Positions 11,320 to 22,984 of a DNA stretch of 64,000 nucleotides are shown here, in pieces. How positions within the stretch are numbered: the stretch's first letter is position 1; each line of letters starts with the position of its first letter. The DNA is from Strongylocentrotus purpuratus (Eukaryota; Echinodermata; Echinoidea; Camarodonta; Strongylocentrotidae): positions 13,374,981-13,438,980 of the forward strand of contig NW_022145613.1 in the NCBI RefSeq assembly GCF_000002235.5, in the 5' to 3' direction. The notes beneath the pieces were generated by a model. It was not told where the DNA came from and searched no databases. It saw nothing but the letters and a program-made list of their open reading frames with translations. Made by a program: the position numbers and the translations under genes.

Positions 11320-12175
11320 TTGACTGACTGGTTGGTCAATCAATTGATTGGTTGTTTGTGTAACTGGTTGATTGATAAATTGATTGACTGACTGGTTGGT
11401 CAATCAATTGATTGGTTGTTTGTGTAACTGGTTGATTGATGAATTGATTGACTGACTGGTTGGTCAATCAATTGATTGGTTGTTTGTGTAACTGGTTGAT
11501 TGATGAATTGATTGACTGACTGGTTGGTCAATCAATTGATTGGTTGTTTGTGTAACTGGTTGATTGATGAATTGATTGACTGACTGGTTGGTCAATCAAT
11601 TGATTGGTTGTTTGTGTAACTGGTTGATTGATATTGATTGACTGACTGGTTGGTCAATCAATTGATTGGTTGTTTGTGTAACTGGTTGATTGATGAATTG
11701 ATTGACTGACTGGTTGGTCAATCAATTGATTGGTTGTTTGTGTAACTGGTTGATTGATAAATTGATTGACTGATTGGTTGGTCAATCAATTGATTAATTG
11801 ATTGGTTGTTTGTGTAACTGGTTGATTGATAAATTGATTGACTGATTGGTTGGTCAATCAATTGATTGGTTGTTTGTGTAACTGGTTGATTGATGAATTG
11901 ATTGACTGACTGGTTGGTCAATCAATTGATTGGTTGTTTGTGTAACTGGTTGATTGATGAATTGATTGACTGACTGGTTGGTCAATCAATTGATTGGTTG
12001 TTTGTGTAACTGGTTGATTGATGAATTGATTGACTGACTGGTTGGTCAATCGATTGATTGGTTGTTTGTGTAACTGGTTGATTGATTAATTGATTGACTG
12101 ATTGGTTGGTCAATCAATTGATTGGTTGTTTGTGTAACTGGTTGATTGATGAATTGATTGACTGACTGGTTGGTT
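11320..12175. repeat. 64-bp minisatellite, about 13 copies
   Basis: The unit begins CAATTGATTGGTTGTTTGTG and continues through TAACTGGTTGATTGATGAAT and TGATTGACTGACTGGTTGGT. Successive units start exactly 64 bp apart (for example 11337, 11401, 11465, 11529). Units are nearly identical, with small indels and one internal ATTGATTA insertion near 11790. Within each unit a TTGA/TTGG 4-bp sub-rhythm is visible. Confidence 0.95.
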
Positions 12176-12189
12176 GATCTCTTGATATG

Positions 12190-13330
12190 TTTTTTTTTTT
12201 TGAAGTTATTTTATTGTTCATTCAATTGCACTAGAATAAAAAAAAAAAAATGATAACATACATATAATTTGTCATATTATTCCAATATATCGGAGTTACA
12301 TTACTTTAACATTAATGAAATATATATTAAAAATCGAAACTTTCCTTTTTTACATCTCAAAATATTACAAATGCATAACAAAGAATATATACGTTTAGTT
12401 GCTAAATATCACAGAGACATACAGTTGTAAGTTATTACTCATTATAACAATAAATATGTTGTGATCTGAATGAATTATATTTTCAAAAATTAAAGAGCCT
12501 CACGAAAATACAGACAGACAGACACACGCTCACATTCGCGCACACACTCACACACACATATACAATCTTTAATACCTATCACCCTCACCCCCCCCCCCCC
12601 CTCCATACCCAAACTCCACAAATCCCCCCCCCCCCTCCCCCTCCATACCCGAACACAGCCACATCTAAACAGTCGTTGAAAATCCAGTCTCTTAATTCCC
12701 TGTCCATACTGACCAAATTATATTAAAATGTTTGAGTCCGAGATAGAAGTAATTTGCCCAACTATATATGGAAGTCCCATTTTCTGAAGTGAAGTGCATA
12801 ATTAAAGTGCGCCCTGCCCAGCTAATTCTTTTTTTTTTCTTGTCTATTTTCTAAAATTCTTTTTTTAATTTCTTGAGGAATTGGGGTCTATTTTTAGTTG
12901 AACTACTTAAAAATCATATGTTTGGTTAAAAGAATAATGTGATTTAACAGTTGTTCTTCTCCCGCATTGGATCTTATCCCCATTTGTCATGAATTCCTTT
13001 CCAGTGGCAGTGTATATTTTTAACGCTGATAAAGCAAAACGGTCATCGCAGTCCTTCCAAATACTTGTTACTTTCTCAGGTAAAAAAAACAGATGTTCAT
13101 AAGACTATTCGTGTTTATTGCAAAAGGAGCAAAAATTGCTCACTGCATATTTAAAAGTGTATACAGATGCTTATTTGGATGTTCATACAAATTATATTCA
13201 AAAGAGTTTTCTATGAAAATGAAATGCCTTCATACTGTTTTATCAAATATATTTCAATGTTGTTTAAACCCATTTTCTGAAATTCTGTGATGGATTAATA
13301 TTTGAAGATAGTGTAATGTTTTGTGAGATA
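12190..13330 (-). mobile_element. Degraded LINE 3' part with poly(A) tail
   Basis: On the minus strand, 13130 down to about 12900 translates to the pattern FCSFCNKHE-stop-SYEHLFFLPEKV then SIWKDCDDRFALSALKIYT. This C-x2-C ... EHLFF ... W pattern is the zinc-ribbon seen at the C-terminus of many non-LTR reverse transcriptase proteins. In-frame stops and frameshifts show it is dead. The minus-strand 3' end has an A tract (T run at 12191-12201 on the plus strand), directly against the 64-bp minisatellite. The reverse transcriptase core itself is not visible. Confidence 0.65.
12588..12641. repeat. Two poly-C runs
   Basis: C runs at about 12589-12601 and 12625-12637 separated by CTCCATACCC-type sequence, with the CCTCCATACCC segment repeated; a local tandem duplication of about 40 bp. 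Confidence 0.75.
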
Positions 13331-13456
13331 ATCTCAACTTTAAATTTCGAGATTTTATGAGCGAGCTTTAGGCCATCATTGTCGGTAGCCTAATTGAAGT
13401 CTCAATTACAAAAACAAACAGAAAATGTTGTTTTTTTAAATAGATTGTACATTTTA

Positions 13457-13625
13457 GGGGGGGATATAGTAAAGAAAAATAATGTATGCACAATTTAAAA
13501 CCCTAGTTTTATGAGTTAACTAAATTACATTTCATGACATATTTTCCGGTGGCGGGCAAAGGGGCAAAATAAATTAACGTGCGATTTGAACAGTGGGCTT
13601 TAAAAAAAAATTGTACTATATCCCC
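13457..13625. mobile_element. Short inverted-repeat element
   Basis: Ends GGGGGATATAGTA and TACTATATCCCCC are exact inverted repeats about 170 bp apart. The interior is AT-rich and non-coding. Target duplication not clear. Confidence 0.5.
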
Positions 13626-14579
13626 CAGAAAATTTAATCACCTTTTTCGATATTTCAATATATTGTAAATAATCCCGCCTGGCAGATTTAACTATTTTTC
13701 AACTTAATTGTCCCGTTTAGTAAAGTTTGTTGTTGTTTGTAATGTTGCTAGCAAACTGGGCATGGATGGTTTTAACTTGAATTCCGGCCTGTAGGTGGTG
13801 GATTTATTTTGACGTGTTCTGAAAAGACCCGAGCTAATTTGATGTTATTTTTGATGATGACTGGTCCGTAGATGATTTGATCCAATACATCGATTGATTG
13901 ATCATCGATTTTTATTCGTGAATCTTCCAACATACAACAATATACAAGAATAACAAATCAAAATTAAGTCAGCTTGAACAGGATACCATGAAAGCTCGAG
14001 AGCTTATTTCCAGCTATATAGTGGGGTCCCCATCATATAACAACCATTATGTTAATCAATCGTTATGCACAAAACTGAGAAGTCGAATCGCAGTGGAAGT
14101 TCGTAAAGTGGGTATTTAGTTGCCATAGAAAAATAAATATTGCCCTATTCATCTGCCAATTATTTGTTTGTAATTCGAATGGCCAAAAATGCATGACATT
14201 TTGAGTTTGAAGTGGTGTTCGAAAAAAACTGCTTCCTCGGTAATTAATCTCCGCTGTAGAATTTTGTAAAGCTTATTTGCCTTTATTAAGATTTTCATAA
14301 TTATACAAATTGATAAATAGGAGCATAGTTGTTCTTACAATATAAACATAGTACATTGTCTAATTCACATACATTATAAACACAGAAATATTTATAAATA
14401 TATTTTCAATATGCATTACAATTCTGCAATTGGGAGAAAAAAAATTAGATTTTTCAATATAAAAGAGGAAAAGGTGACGGTAATACTTCATATTAATATA
14501 TTCTGATACCACATTGTAAAAAGAAGAAACAATTTTTACAGTATGTTTAAAACACATCTTCTTTGCAAATTAATTAGTT

Positions 14580-14723
14580 CAATATAGCAATCTAGCTATA
14601 AAGATTGTATTATACAACTGGTAAGGCGCAGCTGAGGTTTACGCCATCTCTCGGCTACACAAAACCAATCGTACTTAACGTCAGCTTTTCAGTCTTTTTT
14701 AAAGCACGAATGGTAACCAAAAC
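14580..14723 (+). promoter_or_regulatory. SNRNP40: Probable promoter and 5' UTR of SNRNP40
   Basis: The 140 bases before the SNRNP40 start codon include a CCAAT-type sequence (ACCAATCG, near 14665) and no TATA box at a fixed distance. Assignment rests on position immediately upstream of a confident first coding exon. Confidence 0.4.
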
Positions 14724-14840
14724 ATGCCTGTGATGGACCAAAAACGAAAAGCAGAAGAAGGTGCCTTAGTTGCAGTAAAAAGACCAAAGCATCATGAACT
14801 GGTGGCTGTAAGCAATCAACAAAAGGCCTTGATGCAATCG
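14724..14840 (+). CDS. SNRNP40: SNRNP40 coding exon 1
   Basis: Residues 1-39. Starts MPVMDQKRKAEEGALVAVKR; ends MQS at donor GTAAGA (14841), phase 0. A second in-frame ATG four codons on could also serve as the start. Confidence 0.92.
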
Positions 14841-17800
14841 GTAAGAAGAGCTTCGAATATCACTTTTCTGTTCATCTCTTGTTCCGAGGACTTTGTAATC
14901 CATGTAGATCAATGGTTACACAATGGGAGGGCATTTTCGGTCAGTTTGTGAAACCGACAGCACATCGCCGGCCGCCTTGTCTTTCGAAATTTGAGGACCT
15001 AACAATATAACATGCTATTATTGGCTAGACTATACCTTGAAATAAAAAATATTGACTCAGTGTGCGTACAAAATGCATCCCCCAAAACAAGGATCATCTG
15101 CATTTTCGCGGACGTTTTTTTTTCATCGGCGTTCTTTGTGTTATCGGGTTACCGAACCGCCCACTCACTGGCGATGCCAAAAATGGATTCCCCTTGGGAA
15201 AATAATCCTAGAGAGGTAGAGGGTAGTACTTGTTTGGATTGTCCGTCTTCCCAATTAAAGATTTAGGCCTAGGTCTAGATCTATGTACATGTACATGTAG
15301 TCTAGATCTAAAAGTTAGATCTAATGGCTCATAATGTGAAGGTCTCTGTACAAAGTCAATGTAAAATGCATCAAGAAAATCATTGTGGAATCTGTGTTTT
15401 GCAACGCCAATGCTCCAAATGCAGACGATCCTTATTTTTGAGGACGTATCGGTCCTTGTTTACAAAGACGATCCTTATTCTCAGACCAGCGCCCCTACTG
15501 ATGTATGATGGGGGCGCTAGCCTACGTGGTGTACTTCCGTATCCATTTTTTTAGCAGTTTCATATCCATTCTTAGCAATGGAATGTTAGCCCAATTTTTT
15601 TACTTATTTTAATCATAATCATATATCGCATTTTCCACCTGAATTTGGATCACATCCGACATCAGGAAGCCTCTGTTAGGGCTACGATGTCCACGTCGTC
15701 GCTCAGTACCGTAAATACGCTATAGTTCTGCACTTCAAACTGAAGCTATCAGTAAAAAAATTATGCAAACTTCTCGTATGGTTTATGGTATTACGCGCAT
15801 GCACGACACCATAAACCATATGAGAAATTTGCATTATTTTTGACGAAAAATAAGATTAAATTCTTGTTTCTCTCCTAGGGCCCACCTCGTCTCTCGAGCA
15901 TGACTGCAGCTATCATGTTATTGACTGGCCACGAGGGGGAGATCTTCAGTGCCAGATTCCATCCCAACGGACAGTCCTTGGCATCAGCTTCCTTTGACAG
16001 ATCCATCCGTACGTAAATATGCAGCTTACCAGGGGGGTGTTTCATAAAGCTGTTCGTAAAGTTAGGCATGACTTAACAAACGACTTGAATATGAAGTGCC
16101 AGATAGGATACCCAACATTTTTCCTGATGTTTTATCAAGTGTGATTATATTTCTAATAACCTCAATTAAATTATGGCAAAAAATATACTCTGCATTACAA
16201 ATGTTTGCTATAATAAGAATGTTAATCTACACATGCTCAGTTCAACTTTAGTTGATGCAGTTAAAAAAGATTGAGCATCCCATTTGGCTTTTCATATTTA
16301 AGTCATTCGTTAAGTCATGCAGAACTTTACCAACAGCTTTATGAAACACCCCCCAGAAATCTCTTCTCTGATATGTCCTACTTGACCAAGAGTAGTGTTT
16401 ATAAGAGCTGTTCGCATAGTCTATCAATGGTTTGTGAAAACTATAAAATCCAAAGAAAAGTTGGGCTTGAAGGCTCAAAAGCATGCATCAGTTAGCGCCA
16501 TACCTTCCCTGCATTGACCTATTATATTACTATCTGCATCAAATGAGTCTCTTGAGACGGACTACCCCTAAGAATGGTATTTTCTGAGTTTGAATCAACC
16601 CAAGGCAACTGCCGACCAGGCATTTTGCCTTCTAGTGCCCCGCCAATTGTCTGCAAATGCCCCTGTTGCAAGGTAATGAGTGATACTGAATTACTGATGA
16701 ATTAATTCTTTATCCTTGCACGTAATGCTAGCTAAAGATGTGACCGTCCAGAAGCCTTGCAAATGCGATCACAAGTCATAAAATGTACATCAACCTACAT
16801 ATTAAGCCACATACATTGTATTTCAGTGATGAGGTGGTGGTCTACAAAACCTTCTTGAGTGTTGCATCTTAAATAATTTCAGCAAACAATTAACAACAGT
16901 ACATGCATGTATCTACAGTTGTTAATGTTTTTTGTGTGAATTTCTGTTTGATTCTTTAGCCAGCTTCTAGTGTTAGGTTTATGTATAGTTGCATACCCCT
17001 ATCGCCAGGGACTACTAGTACACTGATCCTTTTTTTTTTTTTACATGTGGAGTTCTTTAAAATCTTCTTATTACTTTTATCTTTTGTTTAGTGTTATGGA
17101 ATGTGTATGGAGAGTGTGAGAACTATGGAGTACTGAAGGGCCACCAAGGGGCTGTCATGGAGCTGCACTACAACACTGATGGCAGGTAAGCTACGTCACG
17201 TATAGATAGAGAACTGTCTGGGAAGGAAACAGTGTGAAAAAACAGTGATTACTACTTGTTTTCTTCCAATGGCTTGTCCACACATGATGAGTAGTAGATG
17301 AATGGCATGTGGAGATGAAGAAGAAATAAAAGGGTAGCTGCATACAACAGAAGTCCTATGCAGACTACTGCAGGTGCAGGAACTCCTTTAAAGTGAGTCG
17401 GTAACATTGTCTCAGATTTCTGAAACAAAATCCTGGATTTAGCTCAGGCTGCAATGTTAATTATAAACCTTTAGGCCAGTCAGGAACCCCATGACTTTTA
17501 CAAGCCGATTGCCTGTCTGATTATCAGATATTTGTTATTGGTAATCGAAATCAATTTTTTTTTTCCTGTTTTACTAACGGTTTTCATATCACTACAGTCT
17601 ATTGGGGACAATGAGTATGGTAAAACCGGTCACTCAAAGATTTAAAAACTTTTTTGAGGCACGTCTGCCGTCATGATCATTGTGAAGCGCAATTTTGTTT
17701 AGGGCTTCAATATTACACCATTCTCACAGACACTGCTAACACATACATGTATCTTCTTGTCTGTATCATTTTACAGTCAAATTGTGTCTTGTGCCACGGA

Positions 17801-20800
17801 TAAGATGGTATGTCTGTGGGACACAGAGACGGGGGCAAGGGTCAAGAGAATGAGAGGTCACACGTCGTTTGTCAACTCGTGCTACTACGCCAGGAGAGGG
17901 CCTTCATTGGTCACCAGTGGCAGTGATGACGGTACCATCAAAGTAAGTTTTTTTTCTCTCTTATCCTCAAGTGAGATTTCCATAATTTCAAAACATATTT
18001 ACATTAATAACTCAAATGATTGAGTGAAACATAGCAGAGGTTGAAAATTAAAGTATATTCAAAAGGTTTCAATGAATTAGCTTAGCATCCTTAAATTGAC
18101 ACCACTTATTCTTATCTTTCTCTCTTGTTTATTTTAAAAGAACCAATTCAATTTCAAAATACAACAGCAACAAAACTTGATAATTTGTATATACAAAAAT
18201 ATGTGAATAATGGTTAGGAGCCAGAGCATATAACACTGAGTTCCCATAGGACATATATTTATTCAGATGATCATATCTCAGCCAATACTTAACATATTCA
18301 ATTGGTTTTCAACATTTGGACATTATTTTTTATGCTCTTTCGGAAAATGAAGAAAAAATTGAGAAATTCTAAAAATAAATTTTTGATGATGTCACACTTC
18401 ACCACTCTATGAAGATGTGAGCAATTATCAGATAACCAATTTTGTACATCTACCTTGATTCTTTCGCTTCTGTAGATTTGGGATACAAGAAAACGAGGCT
18501 GTGCACAGACGTTCCAAAGCACCTACCAGGTCTTAGCAGTTTCCTTCAACGATACCAGTGACCAGATCATCTCTGGTGGTATCGACAACGATATGAAGGT
18601 CAGTCGATCAGGATTCTGACCTTTCCTGGAAATTTTGGAAAACAGGCAAAATGAGTTTCCCCTTTTTTCAGTCAGGGAAAAATCAGGAAATGAGAGAAAA
18701 GTCGCTGAAATCAGAGAAATTTATTGGCCCTATCAAAAGTAGTTGGTTTCTTAATAATAAGTGTTTCCACTGGATGATTAGCGATGAAGTAGGTTTCAAT
18801 GAGGGTCTTGCTATTTTGAAAGTCCATCAGGGGAAGAAAAAAAATCATCATGATAAAATGAAGTTTTTTCTTTCATGAAATGCCTGGAACCCTCTTGAAT
18901 CAAAAAGGTTCAATCAGCCAAAGAGATGCTAAGATATGCTGAACTCAGGAATGCCAGTTTTCATGCAATAGCCTGAATTCAGGCCCTTGCAAGTTATTTT
19001 CAGACCATAGTTTAGGCTTTTTTGTCTACAAAATAGCTCATTCTAGGTGATTTTCAGGCCCTCTGATCAATTCTAACTGGCATCCCTGTGAACTGACTAT
19101 TCTCTGAACTTCACTTGGAGCTCGAGTCTTACATGTATCCTGTGCACACCCCCTCCCTCTCTCTCTCTCCTTATCTTAAGAAATATAATATGCAGAAAAT
19201 AATTTGCAATCTAAACAAAACATTACCCTGGTTGTTATCCCATACAGGTATGGGATCTGAGGAAGAACGGATTGCTGTACAAGATGTCTGGTCACAGCGA
19301 CTCGGTGACCGGTATAGAACTAAGTCCAGACGGATCCTACATTGTGTCAAACTCTATGGATAATACTTGTGAGTATTTATAACTTTAAGATAGTCTATCA
19401 GACATGCCAACCAGTACGATTAAATCGCATTTAGTATGATAATAAGAGTGAAATACGATAATACGATATCACCTCTTAAAATATAATTTTTCATCTTTGA
19501 AAAAAAAAAAAAAAAAAAAAATATGTAAACCCATAAAAACAGCAGAATCGCCCATAAAAAAAGCAGAATCGCATAGAAACATGTACATGTCAGATTTTGT
19601 TAAAGCCAGATTGAGTCCATTCACTCATGTTGATGACTCCAAACCTCAGATTATACAATCATTCCTGTGACTTGTATCAGAATAACCGCTACACATTTTC
19701 CCACAATGAAATGGGACAACGAGACTCAACTATCTTTAAATGTAAAAGAAATCATCTCCTTTTTTGGTCTTACTGATTCCTTTAGTGCGAATTTGGGATG
19801 TACGACCTTTTGCTTCACCAGAACGATGTGTTAAAATTTTCCAAGGACACCAGCACAACTTTGAAAAGGTGAGCGAATTTAAAATGATTGAGTTAATTAC
19901 TTTATCATTCTGGTTACATAGGAGTTTTTCCCATTGTATATGTTGTGGTTGTAATGTTAAAGATTAACTTTAGTACTGGTAATGCGATTGCATTGTGAAA
20001 GAAAAGGTGTGGAAAGGATCAGAAACAGTTGATCATGTAGCATGTAAGTATTGGTGAGCACTGCAAGGTTCTGGAGTCATCAAAATCATAATAAATTTGA
20101 CCGAGTCTTGGTAAAGTAACAAGCACTCACATAGAAAGCTATATATGGGACAACACACATGGTGTCGGGGCTAGTACTACCTTGATTTCCTTGTATTTCT
20201 ATGCTTATTACTCAGCCAGTATACATTTTCTTCCAAAATTGTTTGGCACATGTCATTTATTTGTAATCTTGAACATTCAGTGTAAGTTTCGTTTGATTCT
20301 GTGAGAATTATCTTCTTTTTTTTTTACCAGTACTGGAGTTTATCTTTAATTACAATTGAGTGTATCTGCCACTAAAAACATCATACACATATATTCATCA
20401 ATTGAACATGCAAGGGATGCTACCTCTTTCGATTTATTGTATGACTCGCACCCTAGTGCTTCATGGGGGATACCATGCACTAGTCACATTCTTACAATCC
20501 AGCACAACTGAACCCTAACGCCATACCGGAACCAAAACCCAGTCCTGACTCAAGCTCTAACCCTCTGTTGTTGTTGTTTTAGTTTTTATGGCGTGTATCA
20601 ATCAGATATGATTATTTATGTCTGGGGACCGACCTTTAACATCACCATCCGAAAGACGTGACTCGGTTTCAAACCTGTGTCCTCGGCTGAATCAGTTTGT
20701 AAGTTCCACTTTTTAGCTGGATTACAGGCGCACGCCTGCACAACGCCTAGTTGTAACATAGCCTGTACCATAGGCTGCATGATAAAATGGCAGATCACAG

Positions 20801-22601
20801 GAGAATGTACTTGTGACATACATCTATCTTTCACTATGAATCACAAGACCTTGCCCTGGTGCATACAAGGACATCAGTGCTGTGGCAGGGAATGGAACCA
20901 TGTACTTTGTGATCCATAGTCTGGAGACACATCCACTAGACCATGACTCACACCTCTAAACCATCAGGGGCCCATTTCATAAAACCTTTTATCTATAACA
21001 AATGCTAAATTTCTATGACAAATTTGCTCTCAGCCAATCAGATGCCATGATTTCAGTAGCTTATAACAGTATCTTGTAACTTGTTATTGATATCGAGTTT
21101 GATGAAACCGGGACCTGTATTTTTTATTGACTGTAGAATCTATTGAGGTGCTCATGGTCACCCGATGGTAGCAAGGTCGCTGCGGGGTCAGCCGATCGGC
21201 ATGTCTATGTCTGGGATACGACCTCTAGAAGGATCCTCTACAAGCTACCCGGCCATGTCGGCTCCGTCAATCAGGTCGACTTCCATCCTCATGAACCAAT
21301 CAGTAAGTTGATTTATATCATTTCTAAATTAAAACCACACCCACATGGCCGATGCTAAACAGTGCAAGCTATTTTGTCCACGTTTCCGATCAGTGTATCT
21401 AATGACTATATGAAGATGATAGCCTTACGAGTGCCCAGATCAGAGCCAGATATCCAGTCAATTGATACTTTTGATGTCCTTGTATAAATGTTCCTAATTC
21501 CATGATAATACTTCATAACATATGCCACACCAAATAATGTTGACTTCCCATTTACACTGAAAGAGCTACGAAATCTTATTTTATCAATTGAATCTTTTTT
21601 TTCGCATCGTGGAAGAGCGTTCAGAGAGGAAACAAATAAAGTGTCATAATAAAGTGCTATTGAATACAATTTATTTTAATTGGCATAAATGTTGATTTGA
21701 ATGTAGAAAATGTCTTTGGATGGTAATTTGAAACCTAATTTATCATATCATTGGTAATCATCATAACAGATAGCTTTGGAAATGCAATTTGTATTGATGT
21801 GATTGCAAAGGTCCCCATGAATTCTCCACATCCATCAACCAGTAATAAGTCATAAGCAAAGACTCAACGTAATTCAGATTAGTCATGACAATAGAAGGTG
21901 CTCCAACGTTTGCTCAGCAACAATTTTTGGGCTTGATTTTTTTTCAAAGATAAAGGGTTAGGGGGTAAAAATGCTTTTGGCATTTGGTTCATGGGAGTGT
22001 TTCACAAAGATCCCAAGTTGGACTCAACTCTAAGTTGGACTTAAAAACTATGGAGAGCCATTTGTAGCCTTAAAATAAAATATATTCAAAAGCGAAAATT
22101 CAAGTATTCTTGGGTTTTTATAAATTCCACATCAATGACATGAAATCTCCTTGATAAGGCCTAAAAAAAAAAATAGATGACTTGGCGTAACCCGCCCGAC
22201 CCTATTTTTATCGCCGACCCTACGCTTTTTTATTTTTTTTTATCCGATTGCGATTGCGTAAATATTGATATCGCAGTGGGGAAAACCCGGATGTTTGTTG
22301 CTTTCGTTCTGGGCTTTGCCGCGCCGTGTTTGGGCCAGCTCGCGCGCCGAGTGCAGCGGGCAAGTACGCCATAGTACCGCTAGGCGATTAATTGTATCCC
22401 CAACATGGCGTCCTATGGCGTTCAGTTCACGGGTAAATTTGGTGCTCACGTTTTATTCAGCACAGTGTGTGTGTGCGTGGAGTTATTTGAACATATTGTG
22501 GTCTACCCCTCTCATCAGATCATCCCCAAGGTCTGAGGACCTATCTACGCCACTGTATGAATGGCTAATTTCATGTATGCAAATATAAGCAACAACAACA
22601 C

Positions 22602-22641
<40 letters not shown>

Positions 22642-22984
22642 GCCCTACCTACCCTAATTTTCAGTGATCCGTTACGCCAAGTCATCAATTTTTTTTTTTA
22701 GGCCTAAAAGAAAATATGAATGATTTGAATCGACATTTTATGCCTTTTAAAATAACTTTTACAAATATTTTCATAGATGCCAACAGCTTTCCATAACTGT
22801 TAAGTCCAACTTAGAGATAAGTTCAACTGAGGATCTTTGTGAAACACCCCCTGGTGCCATAACTGTATTCTTTAATTTTCTTATGTAGAAGTATTGATGC
22901 AAAATTTTTTGTTATTTATATCTGTTTTTTACAGTCCTCTCCTGTTCAAGTGACAAGCAAATCTACTTGGGAGAGATCTTGTGA
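14724..22984 (+). CDS. SNRNP40: SNRNP40, U5 snRNP 40 kDa WD-repeat protein (gene-level CDS)
   Basis: Nine joined exons: 14724-14840, 15879-16008, 17092-17185, 17777-17942, 18476-18598, 19248-19368, 19786-19868, 21137-21302 and 22935-22984. They total 1050 nt, that is 349 aa plus TGA; human SNRNP40 is 357 aa. All junctions are GT-AG and phase-consistent. After a short basic N-terminus (QKRKAEEG...VKRPKHHEL) the chain forms a seven-bladed WD40 propeller; typical landmarks are LLWNVYGECENYGVLKGHQG, VKRMRGHTSFVNSCYYARRG, QVLAVSFNDTSDQIISGGID, VRPFASPERCVKIFQGHQHN and LRCSWSPDGSKVAAGSADRH. In vertebrates the protein binds PRP8 in the U5 snRNP and is part of the spliceosome in the nucleus. Introns hold MITEs and SINE-like pieces but no exon is damaged. 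Orthology is very likely. Confidence 0.95.
15749..15845. repeat. Hairpin in SNRNP40 intron 1
   Basis: GTATGGTTTATGGT pairs with ACCATAAACCATATG, and pairing extends outward through TTATGCAAA/TTTGCATTA and beyond to arms of about 40 bp, around a loop of about 18 nt. It ends 33 bp before the exon 2 acceptor. Confidence 0.75.
15879..16008 (+). CDS. SNRNP40: SNRNP40 coding exon 2
   Basis: Residues 40-83 plus one base: GPPRLSSMTAAIMLLTGHEG and the first WD repeat. Acceptor CTAG ends 15878; donor GTACGT at 16009. Confidence 0.93.
16032..16354. mobile_element. MITE with about 45-bp terminal inverted repeats (GGGGGGTGTTTCATAAAGC)
   Basis: Both ends begin GGGGGGTGTTTCATAAAGCT and stay complementary through GTTCGTAAAGTT and CATGACTTAAC. 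323 bp, non-coding, in SNRNP40 intron 2 just after the donor. The outer bases resemble the GTGTTTCACAAAGAT family at 21993, 26290 and 30651. Confidence 0.8.
17092..17185 (+). CDS. SNRNP40: SNRNP40 coding exon 3
   Basis: Codes for LLWNVYGECENYGVLKGHQG then AVMELHYNTDG. Acceptor TTTAG ends 17091; donor GTAAGC at 17186. Confidence 0.94.
17390..17735. mobile_element. MITE-like repeat in SNRNP40 intron 3, inverted copy of 1593-1966
   Basis: Shares long stretches with 1593-1966 in reverse orientation (for example CAGGAACCCCATGACTTTTA and CTACAGTCTATTGGGG). It ends about 40 bp before the exon 4 acceptor. No open frame. Confidence 0.6.
17777..17942 (+). CDS. SNRNP40: SNRNP40 coding exon 4
   Basis: Codes for QIVSCATDKMVCLWDTETGA, then RVKRMRGHTSFVNSCYYARR and the SGSDDGTIK end of a WD repeat. 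Acceptor ends 17776; donor GTAAGT at 17943. Confidence 0.95.
18476..18598 (+). CDS. SNRNP40: SNRNP40 coding exon 5
   Basis: 41 codons: IWDTRKRGCAQTFQSTYQVL then AVSFNDTSDQIISGGIDNDM and K. Acceptor TGTAG ends 18475; donor GTCAGT at 18599. Confidence 0.95.
19248..19368 (+). CDS. SNRNP40: SNRNP40 coding exon 6
   Basis: Codes for VWDLRKNGLLYKMSGHSDSV and TGIELSPDGSYIVSNSMDNT. Acceptor CATACAG ends 19247; donor GTGAGT at 19369. Confidence 0.95.
19786..19868 (+). CDS. SNRNP40: SNRNP40 coding exon 7
   Basis: Codes for RIWDVRPFASPERCVKIFQG HQHNFEK. Acceptor TTTAG ends 19785; donor GTGAGC at 19869. Confidence 0.95.
20590..20960 (-). mobile_element. tRNA-derived SINE fragments
   Basis: On the minus strand, about 20950-20885 reads like a tRNA-derived head (ATGGTCTAGTGGATG ... 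ATGGTTCCATTCC). A second similar piece with TTTGAAACCGAG lies near 20665. Both are in SNRNP40 intron 7. Ends are not clear. Confidence 0.5.
20970..21116. mobile_element. Short interspersed repeat (TTTCATAAAACC type)
   Basis: Related to copies at 25634-25745 and 30391-30539: they share AATCAGA(A/T)GC(A/C)A, GATTTCAGTAGCTTA and ends resembling GGGNCCCRTTTCAYAAARC. About 147 bp, in SNRNP40 intron 7. Confidence 0.65.
21137..21302 (+). CDS. SNRNP40: SNRNP40 coding exon 8
   Basis: Codes for NLLRCSWSPDGSKVAAGSAD, RHVYVWDTTSRRILYKLPGH and VGSVNQVDFHPHEPI. Acceptor TGTAG ends 21136; donor GTAAGT at 21303. Confidence 0.96.
21993..22851. mobile_element. MITE (GTGTTTCACAAAGATCC family) interrupted by a nested insertion
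   Basis: The two halves (21993-22157 and 22705-22851) together match complete copies at 26290-26601 and 30651-30958. Ends are inverted repeats GTGTTTCACAAAGATCC / GGATCTTTGTGAAACACCCC. A second element (22158-22704) sits in the middle. All in SNRNP40 intron 8. Confidence 0.85.
22158..22704. mobile_element. Nested MITE with TAA duplication (PIF/Harbinger-like)
   Basis: Inverted ends of about 36 bp: GGCCTAAAAAAAAA, then GATGACTTGGCGTAAC, with the mirror at the right end. Comparison with the uninterrupted copy at 30801-30830 (CTTGATAATAGAAAATATG) shows the insertion site and a TAA duplication, as in PIF/Harbinger elements. The 547-bp interior includes a 38-base A run (about 22602-22639) and no transposase frame. 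Confidence 0.75.
22935..22984 (+). CDS. SNRNP40: SNRNP40 coding exon 9 with stop codon
   Basis: Completes the last WD repeat with ILSCSSDKQIYLGEIL; TGA at 22982-22984. Acceptor TTTTTTACAG ends 22934. Confidence 0.95.

Noticed and set aside
11320..12175. CRISPR-like regular repeat
   Set aside because: Units are contiguous with no unique spacers, and this is a eukaryotic genome; it is a minisatellite.
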